Numbered from the stretch's first letter, positions 24,191-33,319 are shown. The stretch is 36,638 bases of DNA from Clostridia bacterium (GCA_910575405.1 CAJTER010000027.1:1-36638); one strand, 5' to 3'. Notes: generated by a model from the sequence alone, not told the origin. Numbers and translations are program-made.

Positions 24191-25168
24191 TTATGGCTGC
24201 TGCGTTTTGGAGTTTTCCGGCTCTTTGCTGTCCTGGGATTGCTGCTTTTCATGTTCATCCTGGGAAGGGAACAGCTGCGCGATGATAATGGCAGCAAACA
24301 TCATAACGCAGCCAATGAGCTCCCGGGCCGAGACTTGCTCGTGCAGGATAATCACACCTGTAATGACGGCAAAAACGGATTCCAAGCTGAGCAGCATGGC
24401 GGCGATAGTGGGGTTAGTGTCCTTTTGCGCCACAACCTGCAAGGTATAAGCGACGCCGCAGGAGAGAACGCCCGCATACAAAATGGGCACATAGCAGTCC
24501 AAAATTTGTGACAGCACCGGAGTTTCCACTGCAAACATGGGCACCAGAGAAATCAGGCCGCAGACTAAAAATTGAATGCAGGAAAGCTTGACCCCATCGG
24601 TTTTGGGGGAGAAATGATCGATGACCATGATGTGCAGTGCAAAAGCAACGGCACACAAAAGTACCAGCAGATCCCCCTTGCCCAGAGAAAACCCATCCTT
24701 CATGCAGAGAAGATAGAGGCCTACAATGGAAAGAACAACACAGAGCCAGACAACAGGCCGGATTTTTTTCCCAACAAAGATTCCAATAATCGGTACGATA
24801 ATGACGTACAGCGCTGTAATAAAACCGGCCTTGCCTGCAGTCGTGTATACAACGCCGATCTGCTGCAGGGAGCTGGCAATAAACAGTACAATGCCACAGG
24901 AAATACCGCCGATAATCAGGGTTTTTCGCTCCGCTTTTTTGTCGCTGGGAAGAGGCTGATTTTCCGCTTCTGCTCCTCCATTACCAAGACTGGTCCGGGT
25001 CAGCAGGAAAATAACCGGTATGAGAACGAGGCCGCCGATTAAAGAGCGGATACCATTAAAGGTAAATGGTTCGATATAATCCATACCTGCCCGCTGAGCC
25101 ACAAACGAAGACCCCCAGATGAGGGCGGTCAAAAGCAGCATCAGATTGCCTTTGAGTTTTTTATTCAT
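24191..25168 (-). CDS. EamA/DMT-family permease (second copy)
   Basis: The 325-residue membrane protein has two EamA repeats with about ten helices. The blocks LTALIWGSSFVAQRAGMDYIEPF and LQQIGVVYTTAGKAGFITA closely parallel the permease at 1642-2547, so the two are paralogues. It has a longer hydrophilic loop (about residues 62-85) and a polar C-terminal tail rich in Gln, Glu and Ser. It leads the minus-strand run toward mazG. Substrate unknown. Confidence 0.9.
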   Translation of the reverse strand: MNKKLKGNLMLLLTALIWGSSFVAQRAGMDYIEPFTFNGIRSLIGGLVLIPVIFLLTRTSLGNGGAEAENQPLPSDKKAERKTLIIGGISCGIVLFIASSLQQIGVVYTTAGKAGFITALYVIIVPIIGIFVGKKIRPVVWLCVVLSIVGLYLLCMKDGFSLGKGDLLVLLCAVAFALHIMVIDHFSPKTDGVKLSCIQFLVCGLISLVPMFAVETPVLSQILDCYVPILYAGVLSCGVAYTLQVVAQKDTNPTIAAMLLSLESVFAVITGVIILHEQVSARELIGCVMMFAAIIIAQLFPSQDEHEKQQSQDSKEPENSKTQQP

Positions 25169-25448
25169 AAAATCACCGTTTCCTTTTCATACTCTTTTTT
25201 GCATATTCTTTTTCAGATTCCCTGGCCGCACAGCCGAGGAAATTCTGCGAAAACCGTATAGAAATCCCCCTTCCAAACATGCCGGAGGGGTCTGCTTTTC
25301 GCGATTTGCTCATAAGCCTATTTTAGCGGCTTTAAGGGGATTTTTCAAGTGTTTTAAAGGCTGAAACCTGTACTTCATGAGGCTTATGTGGTAAAATGAG
25401 GTTCATGAGGCTTGATGAGGCGTACGCGAGGTAAGGAGGAGCGTAAAA
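25169..25448. promoter_or_regulatory. Divergent EamA2/cobT intergenic region
   Basis: No gene is seen. On the plus strand, an extended -10 TGTGGTAAAAT (TAAAAT 25392-25397) probably serves cobT. It lies between two copies of TTCATGAGGCTT (25374-25385, 25402-25413), which could be a regulator site. A stem (25267-25274 with 25284-25290) lies further left. I found no cobalamin riboswitch core. Confidence 0.4.
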
Positions 25449-26564
25449 ATGACGGAGCAGGAATTGCGGCAGCAAATCAGCAGGATACAGGGGTTGGACC
25501 AGAAGGCCATGGCCAAGGCGAGGCAGAGGCAGGAAGCTCTGGCAAAGCCGCCGGGAAGCCTGGGAATACTGGAGCGCATCTCCATTCAGATGGCGGGAAT
25601 CACGGGAACCGTAAAAAATAAAATGGAAAAGACCTGCGTAGCAGTTTTTTGCGCAGATAATGGCGTTACCGCAGAGCATATAGCTTCCGCGCCCCAGAGC
25701 GTGACACTGGCCCAGACCATCAATTTTACCAGGAGACTTACGGGAGTCGGCGCTCTTTGCGAAAGCTTTGGCAGTAAGCTTCTCATCGTGGATGTGGGGA
25801 TAAACGGAGCTGTACCGGAGGGCCTTTATACGGATACACCGTTTTCTGATACACATAAGATTGTAAATCGCAGGATAGCAAATGGTACGAAAAATCTGGC
25901 TATAGAAGCTGCCATGACGCGAGAACAGGCTCTGCGGGCCATTGAAATCGGCATGGAAATGGCAGAGGCTGTAAAGCGCCAAGGCTACAGCGTCTTTGGC
26001 GTGGGAGAAATGGGAATCGGAAATACTACCACCAGCGCGGCTGTTTTATCGGCACTGACCGGAAAGCCGGCTGCCCAAACAGTAGGAAAGGGCGGAGGCA
26101 TTACGGACGAAAGCTTTATAAGAAAGCGGCAGATCGTAGATGCGGCGCTGGAAAAATGCCGGAAAATGGACACGCTGTCTGTTTTAGCGGAGGCAGGCGG
26201 ATTTGATATCGCGGCCATGGCAGGAGCCTTCATCGGGGCGGCTATTCACCGGATTCCAGTTGTAATCGACGGGTACATTTCGGTTGTAGCAGCATTGGCA
26301 GCATCGCGCCTTGCGCCGGGGTGTGTCTCCTATATGTTCGCGTCTCACAAATCCTTTGAGCAGGGGTATCAGCTTGCCATAGGGGAACTGGGCCTTGAGC
26401 CGTACCTTCATTTGGGCATGCGGCTGGGGGAGGGAAGCGGCTGTCCTCTGGCCTTCAAAATCATGGAAGGCGCCTGCGGCGTCATGTGCAATATGGCCAC
26501 TTTTGAGGAAGCAGAAATCAACGACGATTATCTGGAGGAAATACGAAAGGGAGACTGTTTCTGA
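25449..26564 (+). CDS. cobT: Nicotinate-nucleotide:dimethylbenzimidazole phosphoribosyltransferase
   Basis: CobT makes alpha-ribazole phosphate from a benzimidazole-type base and nicotinate mononucleotide, activating the lower ligand of cobalamin. The 371-residue product starts with a helical region ending in LAKPPGSLGILERISIQMAGI, continues with VFCADNGVTAEHIASAPQ, GVGEMGIGNTTTSAA and GKGGGI, and ends with LGEGSGCPLAF, which holds the catalytic Glu of the family. It has an AAGGAGGAG site and heads the cob cluster. The stop overlaps the cobU start by 1 base. Confidence 0.97.
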   Translation: MTEQELRQQISRIQGLDQKAMAKARQRQEALAKPPGSLGILERISIQMAGITGTVKNKMEKTCVAVFCADNGVTAEHIASAPQSVTLAQTINFTRRLTGVGALCESFGSKLLIVDVGINGAVPEGLYTDTPFSDTHKIVNRRIANGTKNLAIEAAMTREQALRAIEIGMEMAEAVKRQGYSVFGVGEMGIGNTTTSAAVLSALTGKPAAQTVGKGGGITDESFIRKRQIVDAALEKCRKMDTLSVLAEAGGFDIAAMAGAFIGAAIHRIPVVIDGYISVVAALAASRLAPGCVSYMFASHKSFEQGYQLAIGELGLEPYLHLGMRLGEGSGCPLAFKIMEGACGVMCNMATFEEAEINDDYLEEIRKGDCF

Positions 26565-27094
26565 TGCATGTTTTTATCAGCGGCGGATGCAAAAATGGAA
26601 AATCTTTTTTTGCCCAGGAGACTGCAAAAAAGCGGGCGCAGGAAAGGGGAGCACCTTTATATTACATAGCGACTATGATTCCGGCAGATGAAGAGGACGA
26701 GGCCAGGATTCGCCGTCACGTCAGGGAGCGGGAAGGCTGGGGGTTTATTACCATTGAGCAGGGAATGGATATCTGCGGCGCTCTGGAGTATGCGGATTCG
26801 GATGGCGTTTTTTTGCTGGACAGCGTGACTGCCCTTCTTTCCAACGAAATGTTCGGCCGGCCAGGGGGACTGCAGCCCACGGCTGGTGAGAAAGTAAAAG
26901 GAGAGCTGCTGGAGTTTGTGCAAAAGACAGGGGATGCGATTTTTGTATCCGATTATCTTTATTCGGACGCACTGCAGTATGATGAGCTGACCGAAGGATA
27001 CCGCAAAGCACTGGCTGGCTGTGACCGGGCTCTGGTCCGGGTGTGCGAACGAGTGGTAGAGGTTTGCTATGGAACATGCTTTGAATTCAAATAA
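26564..27094 (+). CDS. cobU: CobU-type adenosylcobinamide kinase/guanylyltransferase, divergent C-terminus
   Basis: CobU phosphorylates adenosylcobinamide and then transfers GMP to it. The 176-residue protein keeps the P-loop SGGCKNGKS (6-14), YIATMIP, and the segment EARIRRHVREREGW with H52, where the family is guanylylated. Its last third has VSDYLYSDALQYDELTEGYRKAL in place of the usual conserved EVG-GIVP-R region. That missing piece is present in the second CobU-like protein at 27942-28316. Start and stop are tightly coupled to cobT. Confidence 0.8.
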   Translation: MHVFISGGCKNGKSFFAQETAKKRAQERGAPLYYIATMIPADEEDEARIRRHVREREGWGFITIEQGMDICGALEYADSDGVFLLDSVTALLSNEMFGRPGGLQPTAGEKVKGELLEFVQKTGDAIFVSDYLYSDALQYDELTEGYRKALAGCDRALVRVCERVVEVCYGTCFEFK

Positions 27095-27163
27095 TGGTAT
27101 CGCTTGTATCGCTGCGCCGCGTTTAGAGAAAAGTAGTGCCTGGCAGGTAAAACAGAGGTGGAT

Positions 27164-27940
27164 ATGAAGCTGATAACCGGTTTTTTTATGGCATGGGGCA
27201 ATTTTTGTGCGATTCCGTGCCCCCGCAAATTGTGGGATGAAAAGGCGAGAAAACAGATGCTGGCCATGTTTCCTGCAATCGGGCTGATGATAGGAATTTT
27301 GTGGTATAGTTTATACAAGGCAATTGAGATTCTCGGGCTTCCCATGCCCATCGGCGCTGCGCTGCTGACCGGATACCCGTTTTTGATCAGCGGATTCATC
27401 CATCTGGACGGATTTATGGACTGTAATGACGCTATTTTATCCAGGCGGCCTTTGGAAGAAAGACAGCGGATTTTGAAGGATTCCCGCGTAGGGGCATTTG
27501 CGGTCATTGCGGCAATTCTGCTCTTTATGCTGTTTTTTGCCGCTATGTGGTCTGTCCTGGAAAAGGGAAAGCAGGAAGCCCTCTGGTGCCTGATTTTCAT
27601 ACCAGTGCTGGCAAGAGCTGCGTCCGCAATTGCCATTTTCACAAAAAAACCCCTTTCCGCCAGCCAGTACCGCCCATCCTTTGATGAGACGGAAAACCGG
27701 AAATGGAAATGGACTCTGATTCTGATTTGGCTTGCGGCGACCTCAGCCATGGCATCCGGCGGATATTGGTTCTTTGGAAATGCCTTTGCAGCAGGGGCTG
27801 CAGCCTTAGTACAGATTGTAGTCTCTCTTGCCAGAGGCGCATACGCGAGAAAACAATTAGGAGGAATGAACGGGGATATTGCGGGTTACATGCTGGTGTG
27901 GAGCGAGCTGGTATCTGTAGTGACCCTGGCAGTGCTATAA
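27164..27940 (+). CDS. cobS: Adenosylcobinamide-GDP ribazoletransferase (cobalamin synthase)
   Basis: CobS is the membrane enzyme that joins adenosylcobinamide-GDP and alpha-ribazole (phosphate) to form cobalamin. The 258-residue product has several helices and family blocks: FFMAWGNFCAIPCP near the start, FPAIGLMIG, GFIHLDGFMDCNDAILSRRPLEERQRILKDSRVGAFAV (the acidic metal-binding DGxxD-type loop) and LGGMNGDIAGYMLVWSE. I use the ATG at 27164 after AGAGGTGG; a GTG at 27158 lies inside that site. It is followed 1 bp later by the CobU-like gene. Confidence 0.93.
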   Translation: MKLITGFFMAWGNFCAIPCPRKLWDEKARKQMLAMFPAIGLMIGILWYSLYKAIEILGLPMPIGAALLTGYPFLISGFIHLDGFMDCNDAILSRRPLEERQRILKDSRVGAFAVIAAILLFMLFFAAMWSVLEKGKQEALWCLIFIPVLARAASAIAIFTKKPLSASQYRPSFDETENRKWKWTLILIWLAATSAMASGGYWFFGNAFAAGAAALVQIVVSLARGAYARKQLGGMNGDIAGYMLVWSELVSVVTLAVL

Positions 27941-27941
27941 C

Positions 27942-28316
27942 ATGAAATTGATAATCGGAGGAGCATACCAGGGAAAACTGGATTATGCAAAAAAACATTT
28001 TGATGTTCGGGAGGCCTTTTTCTGCAGCCAGGAGCGGGCGGAGCTGGACTTTTCAAAGGAAGCCATCTGCGGCCTGGAGCAATTTGCTTTAGCCTGTGTA
28101 AAATCCGGCATTGAGGCAAAGGACTACCTGCGGGAGCACAGACAGCTGCTGGAGGATAAAGTCCTCATCTGTACGGATATTTCCCAGGGGATCGTACCAA
28201 TCGACATGCAGCAGCGGGCCATGCGGGAAATGACCGGAAGGGCCCTGGTATATCTGGCTCAGGAAGCGGAAACGGTCGTTCGGGTATTCTGCGGGCTGGG
28301 ATGCCGGCTCAAATAA
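27942..28316 (+). CDS. Short CobU-like protein (P-loop variant with GIVP motif)
   Basis: The 124-residue protein looks like a CobU lacking its middle. It has a P-loop-like IIGGAYQGKLDYA (5-17), with Leu in place of the Ser/Thr after the Lys, and a CobU-type C-terminus: CTDISQGIVPIDMQQRAMREMTGRALVYLAQEAETVVRVFCGLGCRLK region (about 78-124). The guanylylated-His segment is absent. It starts 1 bp after cobS and so is in the same operon. It may complement the CobU at 26564-27094, which lacks GIVP, or act alone. Function is inferred only from resemblance. Confidence 0.7.
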   Translation: MKLIIGGAYQGKLDYAKKHFDVREAFFCSQERAELDFSKEAICGLEQFALACVKSGIEAKDYLREHRQLLEDKVLICTDISQGIVPIDMQQRAMREMTGRALVYLAQEAETVVRVFCGLGCRLK

Positions 28317-28343
28317 CGATGGAAGAATAATAGGGAGAACAAA

Positions 28344-28964
28344 ATGAAATCACAGATCCATTTGATCAGACACGGAATTACAGAGGGAAATCAGAGACGG
28401 CTCTATTATGGAGCGGCCGACATTCCCCTTGCAGAAGAGGGTGTCAATATGCTGAAATCTCTGGTTTCCAAGGGAATTTACCCGCGGGCGGAAAGCAGCG
28501 ATTTTTATACCACCGGTATGCTCCGCACCGAACAGACCCTTTCCATCCTATATGGCGAGCGGGAGCATAGCTGTATTGAAGAGCTGCGGGAAATGAGCTT
28601 TGGCGAGTTTGAAATGAAAAGCTACGAGGAATTGAAGGATGTTCCCGGGTATGCAGAGTGGGCGGCGGACAAAACCGGCCAGATGGCAAGCCCCGGAGGA
28701 GAAAGCATCGCAGGCTTTACCAGCAGAATCCGCGGAGGTCTGAAAATTCTCGTTGGAAAGCATCGGCTAAGGGAACTCTCCGTCCGGCACAGCGGAAAGG
28801 ATGCCATTTCCACAGTCGTTTGCCATGGAGGAACCATCGCCTCTATTATGGAACAAAGCTTCCCAGGACAAAAAGAACATTTTTACAAGTGGATTCCAGA
28901 TCCGGGGCATGGCTATACGCTGGATATGAAGGATGGAGAAATCACTGGATATCAGGAGTTTTAG
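28344..28964 (+). CDS. cobC: Histidine phosphatase, probable alpha-ribazole phosphatase
   Basis: The 206-residue protein belongs to the histidine phosphatase (phosphoglycerate mutase-like) superfamily: catalytic RHG (9-11) in HLIRHGITEGN, TTGMLRTEQT, and later VVCHGGTIASIM with the second active-site His. A short FGEFEMKSYEEL block matches CobC-type phosphatases. Placed at the end of the cob cluster, it most likely dephosphorylates alpha-ribazole phosphate or adenosylcobalamin phosphate. The superfamily is broad, so the specific role rests on context. Confidence 0.85.
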   Translation: MKSQIHLIRHGITEGNQRRLYYGAADIPLAEEGVNMLKSLVSKGIYPRAESSDFYTTGMLRTEQTLSILYGEREHSCIEELREMSFGEFEMKSYEELKDVPGYAEWAADKTGQMASPGGESIAGFTSRIRGGLKILVGKHRLRELSVRHSGKDAISTVVCHGGTIASIMEQSFPGQKEHFYKWIPDPGHGYTLDMKDGEITGYQEF

Positions 28965-29280
28965 CCTGCAGACCAAAGCAAGAATTAAAAAAATAAGGTG
29001 GTTTATTCGCCATTTTTGTGGTAATATATAAGCATGTACCGAGAAAAAGGAATTGATTTTGTTCCGATTTCAAGGACGAATACAACTCAATCGTACTGCA
29101 CCAAAAAGGAGCGGCAGCTGACGTAATGCGGGCTGTACAAAGCAGCGGGCAGCGCTTCCTGATGGAAAAGGCGATGGCATAAAGATGTGTTTAAACAAGA
29201 TCTCTGTGTTGCCATGCCAATACGGGGATTTTTTAGTTCTAATGGAAGTTTTAATGAAATGGGATGATGGAAGGGAGACG
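28965..29280 (+). promoter_or_regulatory. hydE upstream region with extended -10 promoter and long leader
   Basis: An extended -10 TGTGGTAATAT (TAATAT 29022-29027) starts a leader of about 250 nt. A 30-codon frame opens at 29034 without a clear ribosome site. ATTGA...TTGT near 29053 can pair with ACAA...TCAAT near 29085, giving a modest hairpin. No other gene is seen. Confidence 0.4.
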
Positions 29281-30237
29281 ATGATGGATAAAAAAGAGCT
29301 GGCAGAGCTGCTGGCCCTTGAGGATTTTGAGCCGATTTACCAAAAGGCAGATGAAGTGAGAAGGAAAACAAAAGGTGACATTGTGGACATTCGGGCAATC
29401 ATCGAGTATTCCAATATCTGCGTCAGAAGGTGCAGATACTGCGGCCTGAACAGCGACAACAAAAACGCTTCCCGCTACAAAATGACAGAAGATGAAATCC
29501 TGGATACGGCCCGGCAGGCGGCAGAGGCAGGCTACAAAACCATTGTGCTGCAGTCCGGAGAAGCGCCGGTTTTCAAAATACAGGAGCTGGGAGAAATCGT
29601 GCGGCGAATTAAGGACATGGGTCCGGCAGTAACCGTCAGCTGCGGGGAGCTCAGTTATGAAGAACTGCGGTATTTGAAGGAATGCGGCGCGGATCGGTAC
29701 TTGTTAAAACATGAAACAGCGGACCCAAAGCTTTACGCAGAACTTCATCCCTGTGGCACTCTGAAGGAGCGGGTTACTTGTCTTCGAACCATTTCCGGCC
29801 TGGGCTATGAGACAGGCAGCGGCTTTATGATCGGCCTCCCTGGCCAGAGCCTGATGACCATTGCAGACGATCTGCTGCTTTTAAAAGAGCTGAACTGCCA
29901 GATGGCGGGGATCGGTCCCTTTATTCCACATCCAGATACACCGCTGAAAGACGAAAAAAGGGGCAGTACAGAGCTGACAAAACGGGCGGTTGCCCTGGCA
30001 CGGCTCCTGCTTCCAGAGGCAAATCTTCCGGTTACAACTGCTCTGGGAGTTATCAACAAACAGGAAAAGGAGAGCGCTTTTGCCTGTGGAGCCAATGTCA
30101 TTATGAAAAAAGTGACCCCGGATCCCTACCGGGCCGCTTATGAAATCTACCCGGCACAGCTGGAAAAGTGCGACATTGAAGGCGACAGAAAACGCCTGGA
30201 GGAACAGATTCAGGCCCTGGGAAGAATTCCCGTATAA
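29281..30237 (+). CDS. hydE: [FeFe]-hydrogenase maturase HydE (radical SAM)
   Basis: HydE is a radical SAM enzyme needed to build the dithiomethylamine-bridged diiron part of the H-cluster. The 318-residue product has the CxxxCxxC cluster motif at C47, C51 and C54 (NICVRRCRYCGL), followed by the family blocks EAGYKTIVLQSGEAP, LKHETADPKLYAELHP, GSGFMIGLPGQ and GIGPFIPHPDTPL. Two ATGs stand in tandem (29281, 29284) after AAGGGAG, and the second has the better spacing; an upstream extension from 29185 lacks a site. It leads a hydE-hydG-hydF operon. Confidence 0.95.
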   Translation: MMDKKELAELLALEDFEPIYQKADEVRRKTKGDIVDIRAIIEYSNICVRRCRYCGLNSDNKNASRYKMTEDEILDTARQAAEAGYKTIVLQSGEAPVFKIQELGEIVRRIKDMGPAVTVSCGELSYEELRYLKECGADRYLLKHETADPKLYAELHPCGTLKERVTCLRTISGLGYETGSGFMIGLPGQSLMTIADDLLLLKELNCQMAGIGPFIPHPDTPLKDEKRGSTELTKRAVALARLLLPEANLPVTTALGVINKQEKESAFACGANVIMKKVTPDPYRAAYEIYPAQLEKCDIEGDRKRLEEQIQALGRIPV

Positions 30238-30298
30238 ATACAAATTCGTTTCACAAACCCGGCGGCAGGGACGAAAGCCGCGAGAGAAAGGAAGAAAC

Positions 30299-31717
30299 AT
30301 GTATAACAGCAAATCAAAAATCGCAACAGAATTTATCGATGATGCAGAGATCAAACGCACCCTTGCATTTGCAGAAGAAAATAAGGGCAACCTGGAGATG
30401 ATACGGGATATCATCAAGCGGGCGGAGGACTGCAAAGGCCTGAGCTACAAGGAAGCCGCCCTGCTGCTGGAATGTGAGGATCCGCAGATTCACCAGGAGC
30501 TTTTCAGCCTTGCCGAGCGGATCAAGGAAAAGTTTTATGGCAACCGGATCGTTATGTTCGCGCCGCTGTATCTTTCCAATTACTGTATCAATGGATGCCG
30601 TTACTGCCCGTACCATGGCCAGAACAAGCATATCAGCCGCAAAAAACTTACCCAGGAGGATATTGTAAAAGAAGTAACCGCTCTTCAGGATATGGGCCAC
30701 AAACGCCTTGCTCTGGAAGCGGGAGAAGACCCGAAGATGAACCCCATTGAGTACATTCTGGAATGTATCGATACCATTTACAATATCAAGCACAAAAACG
30801 GCGCCATCCGCAGAGTCAATGTCAATATCGCAGCTACTACAGTTGAAAACTACAAAAAGCTCAAAGATGCGGGAATCGGGACATATATCCTCTTCCAGGA
30901 AACCTACAACAAGGAATCCTATGAATATCTCCACCCTACAGGCCCTAAGAGCGATTACGCCTACCACACGGAGGCCATGGATAGGGCCATGGAAGCGGGC
31001 ATCGACGATGTAGGCTGCGGCGTACTCTTTGGCCTGAACATGTACAAATACGACTTCGTCGGTCTCTTAATGCACGCGCAGCATCTGGAAGATACCTTTG
31101 GCTGCGGCCCTCACACCATCAGCGTGCCGAGAGTGCGGACAGCCGACGACATTGACCCAGACGAATTCGACAATGGCGTACCAGACGATGTCTTTAAGCG
31201 CATTATTGCGGTACTGCGAATCGCGGTTCCTTATACCGGCATTATCATGTCCACCAGAGAAAGCAAGGAAATGCGCGCAGCGGCCCTTCATCTGGGCGTT
31301 TCCCAGATCAGCGGCGGCAGCAGAACCAGCGTAGGCGGCTATGTGGAGGAAGAGGCAGAGGAAGACAATTCCGCACAGTTTGAGGTAAACGACACCAGAA
31401 CATTAAATCAGGTGGTAGACTGGCTCATCGATGAGGGGCACGTTCCCAGCTTCTGCACCGCTTGCTACAGGGAAGGGCGGACAGGCGACCGCTTTATGAG
31501 CCTCGTTAAAAGCGGCCAGATCGCCAACATCTGCCAGCCAAACGCCCTGATGACTCTGAAGGAGTACCTGGAGGATTACGCTTCCGAGGAAACAAAGGCA
31601 AAGGGAGAGGCCATTATCCGTAAACGGCTGGAGATGATTCCAAATGATAAGGTAAAGGAAATCGTGCGGGAGCATCTGGACGACATTCACGAAGGAAGAA
31701 GAGATTTCAGATTATAA
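30299..31717 (+). CDS. hydG: [FeFe]-hydrogenase maturase HydG (tyrosine lyase)
   Basis: HydG splits tyrosine and delivers the CO and cyanide ligands of the H-cluster as an iron-carbonyl synthon. The 472-residue product has the radical SAM motif at C96, C100 and C103 (NYCINGCRYCPY) and the C-terminal domain that binds the second cluster (FCTACYREGRTGDRF and later ICQPNAL). GGSRTSVGGY is another HydG landmark. The ATG at 30299 follows AAAGGAAG; an open frame from 30140 overlaps hydE and is ignored. It lies 61 bp after hydE. Confidence 0.97.
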   Translation: MYNSKSKIATEFIDDAEIKRTLAFAEENKGNLEMIRDIIKRAEDCKGLSYKEAALLLECEDPQIHQELFSLAERIKEKFYGNRIVMFAPLYLSNYCINGCRYCPYHGQNKHISRKKLTQEDIVKEVTALQDMGHKRLALEAGEDPKMNPIEYILECIDTIYNIKHKNGAIRRVNVNIAATTVENYKKLKDAGIGTYILFQETYNKESYEYLHPTGPKSDYAYHTEAMDRAMEAGIDDVGCGVLFGLNMYKYDFVGLLMHAQHLEDTFGCGPHTISVPRVRTADDIDPDEFDNGVPDDVFKRIIAVLRIAVPYTGIIMSTRESKEMRAAALHLGVSQISGGSRTSVGGYVEEEAEEDNSAQFEVNDTRTLNQVVDWLIDEGHVPSFCTACYREGRTGDRFMSLVKSGQIANICQPNALMTLKEYLEDYASEETKAKGEAIIRKRLEMIPNDKVKEIVREHLDDIHEGRRDFRL

Positions 31718-31825
31718 ATTCAGGCGTGCTGCCCACTTGGAAATGATGGGAAAACAGGCAGTACCAGCTGCCATACGCATTAGCCGGGCAGTACAATCAG
31801 ATGAAGCGAGCAGGAGACAGATAAA

Positions 31826-33103
31826 ATGAGTTTAAATGATACGCCCAGAGCAAACAGGCTTCATATCGGTATATTCGGGAAGCGAAACAGCGGCAAATCT
31901 TCCCTCATCAACGTCCTGACCGGGCAGAACATATCGGTTGTGTCGGACAAAGCAGGAACTACCACGGATCCAGTCTATAAATCCATGGAGCTGCACCCAG
32001 TAGGTCCGGTGGTCTTTATTGATACGGCAGGGTTTGATGATGAAGGTGAGCTGGGACAGCTACGGGTAAAAAAGACGGAAGAGATCCTTGACAAAACCGA
32101 TATAGCCATCCTGGTCTTCGGACACGGGGACATATCCACAGAACAGCGCTGGCTGAAGAGGCTGGAAGAAGCGGAGATCCCCGTGATCCCGGTTCTCGGC
32201 AAAGCAGATCTTGTGGAGGGCAAAAGCGATCCGGGATACGGTTGCTCAGATGGATTTGGACAGGGGGCAACATGTGAAAAGCGGCCGGCAGCAGACGAAA
32301 TTGAGAGTACCTGCCAGCGGCTGCGGGGCGAGCTTGCGCTTGAGCCGATTCTGGTCAGTGCCCTGGAAAAAACGGGCCTTACGGAGCTTCGCAAAGCCAT
32401 TGAAAATGCCGTACCCGAAGACTTTCAGCGGCAGAAAATCCTCGGAAATCTGGCGGGAGAAGGGGAGCTGGTGCTGCTGGTCATGCCTCAGGACATTCAG
32501 GCCCCCAAGGGACGCCTCATCCTGCCCCAGGTTCAGACTATCCGGGAGCTTCTCGATAACCGGTGCACGACTGTCTGCACCACAGCGGATCGCTTTAAGG
32601 AAAGTCTCAGCTGCCTGAGCGAGCCGCCGGCCCTCATCGTTACGGACTCCCAGTGCTTCCCTATGGTATATGCGGAAAAGCCGGAGGAAAGCGAGCTGAC
32701 ATCCTTTTCCGTCCTCTTTGCAGCTTACAAAGGCGACATCGGGACATTGACACAAGGGGCTGCGGCCATTGAAGGACTTACGGCGGAGTCGCGGGTGCTG
32801 ATTGCCGAGGCCTGTACCCATGCTCCCCTTGAAGAGGATATCGGCAGAGTGAAAATCCCCACCCTGCTGCGAAAAAAATACGGCCAAGAAATGCAGATCG
32901 ACGTAGCCTCGGGAAAAGAATTTCCAGAGGATCTGGCGGATTACGATCTGGTCATTCACTGCGGAGCCTGCATGTTTAACCGCAAGCATGTTCTTACGCG
33001 CATCGCGAAAGCCCGAGCCGCAGGGGTTCCCATTACAAACTACGGGATCACCATAGCAAAGCTCAGCGGAATTCTGGACAAAATAAAGCTGCCGGAGCTA
33101 TAA
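31826..33103 (+). CDS. hydF: [FeFe]-hydrogenase maturation GTPase HydF
   Basis: HydF is the GTPase scaffold on which the diiron precursor is assembled before transfer to the hydrogenase. The 425-residue product has the P-loop GKRNSGKSS (18-26), switch region SDKAGTTTDPV, the DTAG motif, and a G4-type GKAD in place of NKxD. The C-terminal domain carries the cluster ligands CTHAPLEEDIGR and, about 50 residues later, HCGAC (CxH...HCxxC pattern). It completes the maturase set. No hydrogenase structural gene is in the window. Confidence 0.96.
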   Translation: MSLNDTPRANRLHIGIFGKRNSGKSSLINVLTGQNISVVSDKAGTTTDPVYKSMELHPVGPVVFIDTAGFDDEGELGQLRVKKTEEILDKTDIAILVFGHGDISTEQRWLKRLEEAEIPVIPVLGKADLVEGKSDPGYGCSDGFGQGATCEKRPAADEIESTCQRLRGELALEPILVSALEKTGLTELRKAIENAVPEDFQRQKILGNLAGEGELVLLVMPQDIQAPKGRLILPQVQTIRELLDNRCTTVCTTADRFKESLSCLSEPPALIVTDSQCFPMVYAEKPEESELTSFSVLFAAYKGDIGTLTQGAAAIEGLTAESRVLIAEACTHAPLEEDIGRVKIPTLLRKKYGQEMQIDVASGKEFPEDLADYDLVIHCGACMFNRKHVLTRIAKARAAGVPITNYGITIAKLSGILDKIKLPEL

Positions 33104-33170
33104 GATAAAAATGAATACGGAGAGCCTGTACAAAGAGCTTACCTGACGGGGGTTGTCCTTGATCAAAAAC

Positions 33171-33216
33171 AAAAATGTGTATAAATTGTATTTTTGACCA
33201 ATTTATACACATTTTT
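33171..33216. terminator. Perfect 18-bp hairpin between hydF and ktrB
   Basis: 33171-33188 is the exact inverse of 33199-33216, with a 10-nt loop. A5 and T5 flanks make it a symmetrical terminator. Its TGTGTATAAATTG core is AT-rich for a terminator, so an operator role is also possible. Confidence 0.65.
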
Positions 33217-33319
33217 GCTGCTTAGCTATCGATCCCCGGGGGGCTACCGCATATTCAGGAAAAAAACGGGCAATACTGTAAATAACGTGTTGAATATGGA
33301 AGGAAAGGCAGCTGCTTTT

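Noticed and set aside
25374-25413. Start of a CRISPR-like repeat (TTCATGAGGCTT twice)
   Set aside because: Only two 12-bp copies, with short spacing, in a promoter region; better seen as a possible regulator site.
25169-25448. Cobalamin riboswitch before cobT
   Set aside because: No B12-box (GCCACTG-type) sequence was found in the gap.
33194-33319. N-terminal extension of KtrB
   Set aside because: It would begin inside the loop of the 18-bp hairpin, has no ribosome site, and adds a non-conserved segment.
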